Shown here piece by piece: positions 59,801 through 64,000 of a stretch of DNA of 64,000 nucleotides. The translations under genes were made by a program, and so were the position numbers. The DNA is taken from assembly GCF_000003815.2 (NCBI RefSeq), contig NC_049992.1:12228957-12292956 (forward strand), in the 5' to 3' direction. This DNA is from Branchiostoma floridae (lineage: Eukaryota > Chordata > Leptocardii > Amphioxiformes > Branchiostomatidae). Numbering within the stretch: the stretch's first letter is position 1; every line of letters begins with the position of its first letter. Below the pieces are notes generated by a model. That model ran no database searches and was not told the DNA's origin. It saw only the letters and a list, made by a program, of their open reading frames with translations.

Positions 59801-62800
59801 ACGTACAGTACATCAGGAAAAGGGAAGTCTACCATCAGATAACCAGAGTTACATGACTAACTTACCTGTGGGATGATTGACAGTTGAGATGGGTAATTGG
59901 AACCTGAGGTCCCAGCACACATGGGTACCACTGCTGGTACCGACACCCAGCCAGCACTGTTTGTGGTCCACAGCAAATGATGTGATCAGACCTGTGCAGA
60001 AAAAAACAACAAAAAAACATGTGAGACTAGACAAGCACAAACTGATGGACTTTGTTAAACAGCATTTTCAACAAGTCTTCCCAGCACTAAACTGTGAAAT
60101 AGCATAACCATTCTGCAGAGTACGTTAAAGTACAAAGACTCACCATATTTGGGGTCGTTCTTGAGCTTCCAGGCCTCGCCAGGAGCTCGGAGATCCCACC
60201 CCACCAGGTTCCCGTGGACAGTAGCGTACACCAGGATTGACTGGGAACCTGTAATGAAAACAACAAATTGTCTTTTGCTTGTTTTGATTCCGAAATCTGT
60301 AAGCTTGGAAACCAAGTTAACTAATAAATGTTTTAATTTAGAATATATAATTTGTGAGTTAAACTAACAGAATTTTATACACTTCCTGCAATTCAACACC
60401 TTTTTGAAATGGCACAACTTACATTTAATTTTGACACTGTTCACATTGGTCAATGGATTATCTGTATTCTAAATTGCATCATTACTATAGCAGTTTTTAC
60501 ATTTCTTTGCTTAAGAAACCATGCATAGTTGGGAAAAGGGCTTTTTTGTACTAATTTTTTACACTGCAGCCCTCATGACAAATTCCGACCCCAAAAGAGA
60601 ACCTTTCTTTTATATATTCATCATTTGGTTGGACCAAGCCAAGGATTCATTTCTCCTCTTACTACATTAAATCTATATCAAACTTCATGAAAGTGGCTGT
60701 AGCCAGTCCTGTCACACTTTAATTTTAAAGAATAGACAAAAAAACTGCAACTGCCTAGTACCTGTGTCAAAGTGGTTCATGTCCACCACACACCCCTCTT
60801 CCTGTAGGTCCAGTTCCCTCGAATGTAAGATGGAAATTCTGGGGGTCCCTGGTTCAACTCTGGAACATTCAACAAGTTGTGTAGATTGATAACTGGACAC
60901 TTTTTGTGGTTTACGTGATTTGAACATACAGAATGTGTTGTAACTTCTTATTTGCTGTACAGTATCAGTTTGTCATGGAGCCATGATCGAAGTCCGTCAT
61001 GTTTGGGATAGCATTCTGTAGACTACAGCAGCCACATGTTGCTGCTCTTCTAAGCGTGTAGCCCTGCCTATGGAACTAGAAGCCGTGAGTTTAATTCCGG
61101 CTGTGTCACTCTCCAACATTCTTCACTCTCTAGTTTGAATGAAGGTGAGAGACATCACAAAACATATTTGGAATGGTAGCTGAGGGGGGATCTTGAGAAG
61201 ATATCTTAAGGATCTTGAGAAGATATATATAAGGATCTTGGAGCCCAGGAACGAAACTAAAGCCAATATAGCATTGGATTGAGATGTCTGGGGAAATGCT
61301 ATTATCAATAATTTTCCATATGCCAGTACAAACTGTACCTCTATAAAAATTTGTGGGTTCTGGAACCCAAAATGACCATGGGTTTACTCAGGGTTCTGAA
61401 CCCTAGAGAACTTGAGCCTTCAGGGTCCAGTCTCCAGAACCTGTCTGGACCCACTGTTAAAATGGGTCCCAAGGAACGTTAACTACATGTACATATTGTA
61501 CGTCCAGGTAACTCCATGGTTTACCTGATGACCTGTATGGATCCGTTGTCAGAAGCTGAGGCCACGGAGTGGGATGATTGGCAGAAGGTGAGACACTTGA
61601 TCTGACCGCCCTGTCTGGTGTACGTCACCCTGGAGCGGTTGGTCACACCCTTCCCCTCCATCCGCTGGCAGTCCCAGATCTTCACCGTGCCATCGTTGGA
61701 GCATGTGCTGAAGAACTGGTGATCATGGCTGACTGAGATCCTGCATAAAATGGACAATATAATGCACAAAATAAAAGTAATGACTTTCTTTTTTATTTAT
61801 TTATTTATTGATCTTTAGGGTAGTCCCTTCAGTTAACGTGGTAACTGATTTCCAAGGGAGCCCTTTATTTCAACCTTTATTTATTAATGAAAGCTCAAAT
61901 CGGCCTGCAGGCCGCTTTTCATTGAGGTCATGGGGGAAGAGGCAAGGGTCAGACAAAGTATATATCACACTTTGTGAGAATTACTTCAGATAATAATTAC
62001 GTTAATAGTTTTGTAACACCGTTTGAATACTTTTGACAATTCCAACTGTTAACAGTACCCATGCAAAGGAAATGGCTACAGTTGATGGTTACGCTCAACA
62101 TAAAAATCATGACTTTGTGAGAATTAATACAGATAAAGATTATGTTAACAGTTTTGTAATGACATTTTAATTCTTTTGTATGCATTGTTCATTGTAATGA
62201 CAGTTAAACCTGTTAACAGTACCTGTGCAAAGGAAAAGGCCACAGTGGACAGGTATGCACTTCAGACAGAATTCTTAATGGTTGGGTCAATACGAAACGT
62301 TATCTAAAGGGACCACAAAGTGGGCACAATGGCCAGGAGGTTCTTATGAAGAGGTGGTCACTTGTACAGGTTGGGTTGGCCTAATGACTAGCATTCACCC
62401 TCTGAGGGACTATGAACATTGTATCCTAATAAGGCTGGAAGAATAGAAGAATACAAAAGAAGGAATAACAGGCTTTAAATTTTTTCCCTGAGCTCCCACT
62501 CAGCCCATGTTAATTTTCTTGCTAAATCTGTCATTTGAAGCTTAGTAAGACACCTTTTCATCAGTTATGAAGTTCAGATTTTAGGGGTGGATGGAGTGAA
62601 TTCTTTTTCCGTCCCAACAATCAAATTTCTGTCCTAAATTTCTGACGGAAGGACGGGTCCTTGAGACAGCCCCGAGGAATAACCGAACGTACCTGTTAAC
62701 CGAGGCCTTGTGTTCGTGCAGATGTGCGACCAGCTGCCCCTTAGGTCTCCACCCCAGGGGTGGGGACTTGGTCTCCCACACAGACGTCTCCATCAGAGTC

Positions 62801-64000
62801 TTTTTGGCCATGTCTGCAGCAAACTGTTCCCTCTTGTGCTGGACTAACCTTCGCAGTTCCATCTTACATGTGGCATGGCGAACTGTAAGGAGAAACAGTA
62901 CAAGCTTGCTTAAACTCAAAGACACAAACTCTAAGCACCTCAAACTTAAATAAAATTACAATGAGAATGGTCATGTGGTGAAACAGCAGGGCCATAACCC
63001 AGAGGTCCTGGGATCAAATCTGTTGACATGTTGCCGGCCCTGTGCCCTTGTGAATTGCGCTCAAAATGACTTTCCTCACTTTACTCAGGTTCAAATGAGT
63101 ACCAACTTTGGTTAGAGCCATCCCTTGGATGTTAAATGGAGGTCTTACATTTGAAGAATGCCACACCTTAAGCATGTAAAAGAGCCCATCACACTTATCA
63201 AAAAGAGTAGGGGTCCTGTGAGTGGATAATATAAATCTGTCTGAATATGCAGCTTGTACTCTTAAGTACAAACCTTGTGTGTTATGCCTTAAAGGTGTGT
63301 TACTAGGTTTGCACTTTGGACAGACATTCAAATAATGCCATCAAATTGTGCTTGAAAATGGCATTAGATTACAAGCATGTACATCCTATCTAAGGAAAGG
63401 AAATGCCTTTTAAGCATACTTTTTTGTTACTTTTACACAAAAAGTTTTCTAATTCCTTATAAAAAGAAGACTGTGACAGTCAGAATGGCATACCCTGTAC
63501 ATTGGTGCTTCTAGTTTCAGGAACTCTCTCTGTTGTTGGTGGTTGTTTTTTGGGAGATCCTCCGGCATCAGAACTGGCTTGGAGCTGGCTCATACTGATG
63601 GGGGCATTCACTGAGATTGTCTTGGTCTAAAAAACAAAGTTTGGTATAATCATATGGTCATAAACCAGTAGTAAAAGCTATCATGTTTTCTTATCTGTCT
63701 CAGCAATTGCAACAGAATTTTACCGTAGAATTATCTTTTGTCCAATATGTTGTCTACCTTGAACAATACGTTGTCTACATGGCAGTGCATCGGCACGAAC
63801 CCTGACATATGACTATGATGAGGACTATTCATACAGTATTTCAGATGACAAAATTTCGCAAATGAACGATGATTCCAACTGACCTGGTGCGTTGGCTGTG
63901 CCGCTCCCTGGGAAGCTGCTATTGGCTGGTTCAAACTCTGACTCAGCGGGTCCGGCTGGAAGGCAGGTTTAACTGTCTGTGCTGGGAGAGACTTGGGCTC
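56859..64000 (-). CDS. PIK3R4: Phosphoinositide 3-kinase regulatory subunit 4 (VPS15), C-terminal part
   Basis: Ten minus-strand exons: >64000-63884, 63626-63494, 62882-62693, 61740-61525, 60859-60762, 60248-60144, 59991-59866, 59342-59185, 57662-57493, 57063-56859. They join in phase to 505 codons ending IKVWK-stop. Within these the WD40 propeller is plain: [61 protein letters not shown] and [10 protein letters not shown], all as in human PIK3R4. The segment before the propeller (63494-64000) is low-complexity linker. The protein is the pseudokinase scaffold of the class III PI3-kinase (VPS34) complexes in autophagy and endosomal sorting. Its kinase-like and HEAT parts lie beyond the window edge. 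The intron 57663-59184 carries two fold-back elements. Confidence 0.97.
57728..58121. mobile_element. Fold-back MITE-like element in a PIK3R4 intron
   Basis: The left end GGCTGGGTTAAACACACGTT (from 57728) and right end GTGTGTGTAAACCCAGGC (to 58121) are imperfect inverted repeats of about 37 nt. They also share the inner TTGACTCGGA/TCCAAGTCGA. It is non-coding and about 394 bp. Confidence 0.75.
58219..59084. mobile_element. 866-bp DNA element with TTCGGCTGG-type internal repeats
   Basis: GTTACACATAGCCGAATTT at the left end is matched by its reverse complement at 59066-59084, and the inverted repeat continues inward through GCTCCCGA. The interior consists of many degenerate short repeats around TCGGCTGGTGTTCGG. 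It has no transposase and appears to be a non-autonomous element. It lies in the same PIK3R4 intron as the previous element. Confidence 0.8.
61040..61150 (+). mobile_element. Degenerate tRNA-derived SINE head
   Basis: GCGTGTAGCCCTGCC, GAGTTTAATTCCGGC (box B-like) and CTTCACTCTCTAG are in SINE-head order. It lies in a PIK3R4 intron and is strongly decayed. Confidence 0.4.
62968..63290 (+). mobile_element. tRNA-derived SINE in a PIK3R4 intron
   Basis: The head GTGGTGAAACAGCAGGGCC and box-B-like CCTGGGATCAAATCT are followed by TGTGCCCTTGTG and TTTCCTCACTTTACTCAGG. The body contains ATGTTAAATGGAGGTC and AAAAAGAGTAGGGGT, phrases seen in tRNA SINEs of marine deuterostomes. Confidence 0.65.

Overview
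The window reads as intron-rich metazoan DNA from an invertebrate deuterostome, most likely a cephalochordate (amphioxus, Branchiostoma-like). This is inferred from short exons with consensus GT/AG junctions, compact introns full of small fold-back DNA elements and tRNA-derived SINEs, and two housekeeping genes that track their vertebrate orthologues closely (Cab45/SDF4 and PIK3R4/VPS15). Four runs of exactly 100 N mark scaffold gaps.

Layout. (1) 1-6416, plus: the 3' part of a nose-resistant-to-fluoxetine-6-like (NRF-6-like) acyltransferase-3 membrane protein gene, copy 1. (2) 8686-14000, plus: complete SDF4 (45 kDa calcium-binding protein), six exons, 360 codons. (3) 17023-24108, minus: complete NRF-6-like copy 2, 16 exons whose lengths sum to 728 codons including the stop. 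(4) 24109-30229: repeat-rich spacer with a duplicated ~0.5 kb repeat, a non-LTR retrotransposon 3' end and a tandem 150-240 bp repeat. (5) 30230-41757, minus: NRF-6-like copy 3 with the same 16-exon plan, but the expected start codon is one base out of frame with the rest. Its introns hold SINEs, a reverse-transcriptase scrap and a 2.2 kb insertion with a THAP-like remnant. (6) 44722-46750 and 50394-52491, plus: two tandem paralogues encoding two-exon, single-pass leucine-rich-repeat receptors, with a shared TATA promoter block and a modular cytoplasmic tail. (7) 55005-55093, minus: a candidate orphan first exon. (8) 56859-64000, minus: the C-terminal 505 codons of PIK3R4 (VPS15), covering the WD40 propeller.

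The three NRF-6-like genes form one family cluster, copies 2 and 3 being head-to-tail. Exon phases are the same throughout, but nucleotide identity is patchy: some exons are identical between copies on opposite strands while their neighbours have diverged strongly. That pattern suggests exon-scale gene conversion. SDF4 (secretory-pathway lumen), PIK3R4 (endosomal/autophagy PI3-kinase complex) and the LRR receptors have no evident functional link to the cluster. I did not find a clearly new multi-gene system. The most unusual observations are the exon-end multiplication in SDF4, the single-base frame break in copy 3, the mosaic exon identity in the NRF cluster, and the paired LRR receptors that share a core promoter and vary a short tail repeat.
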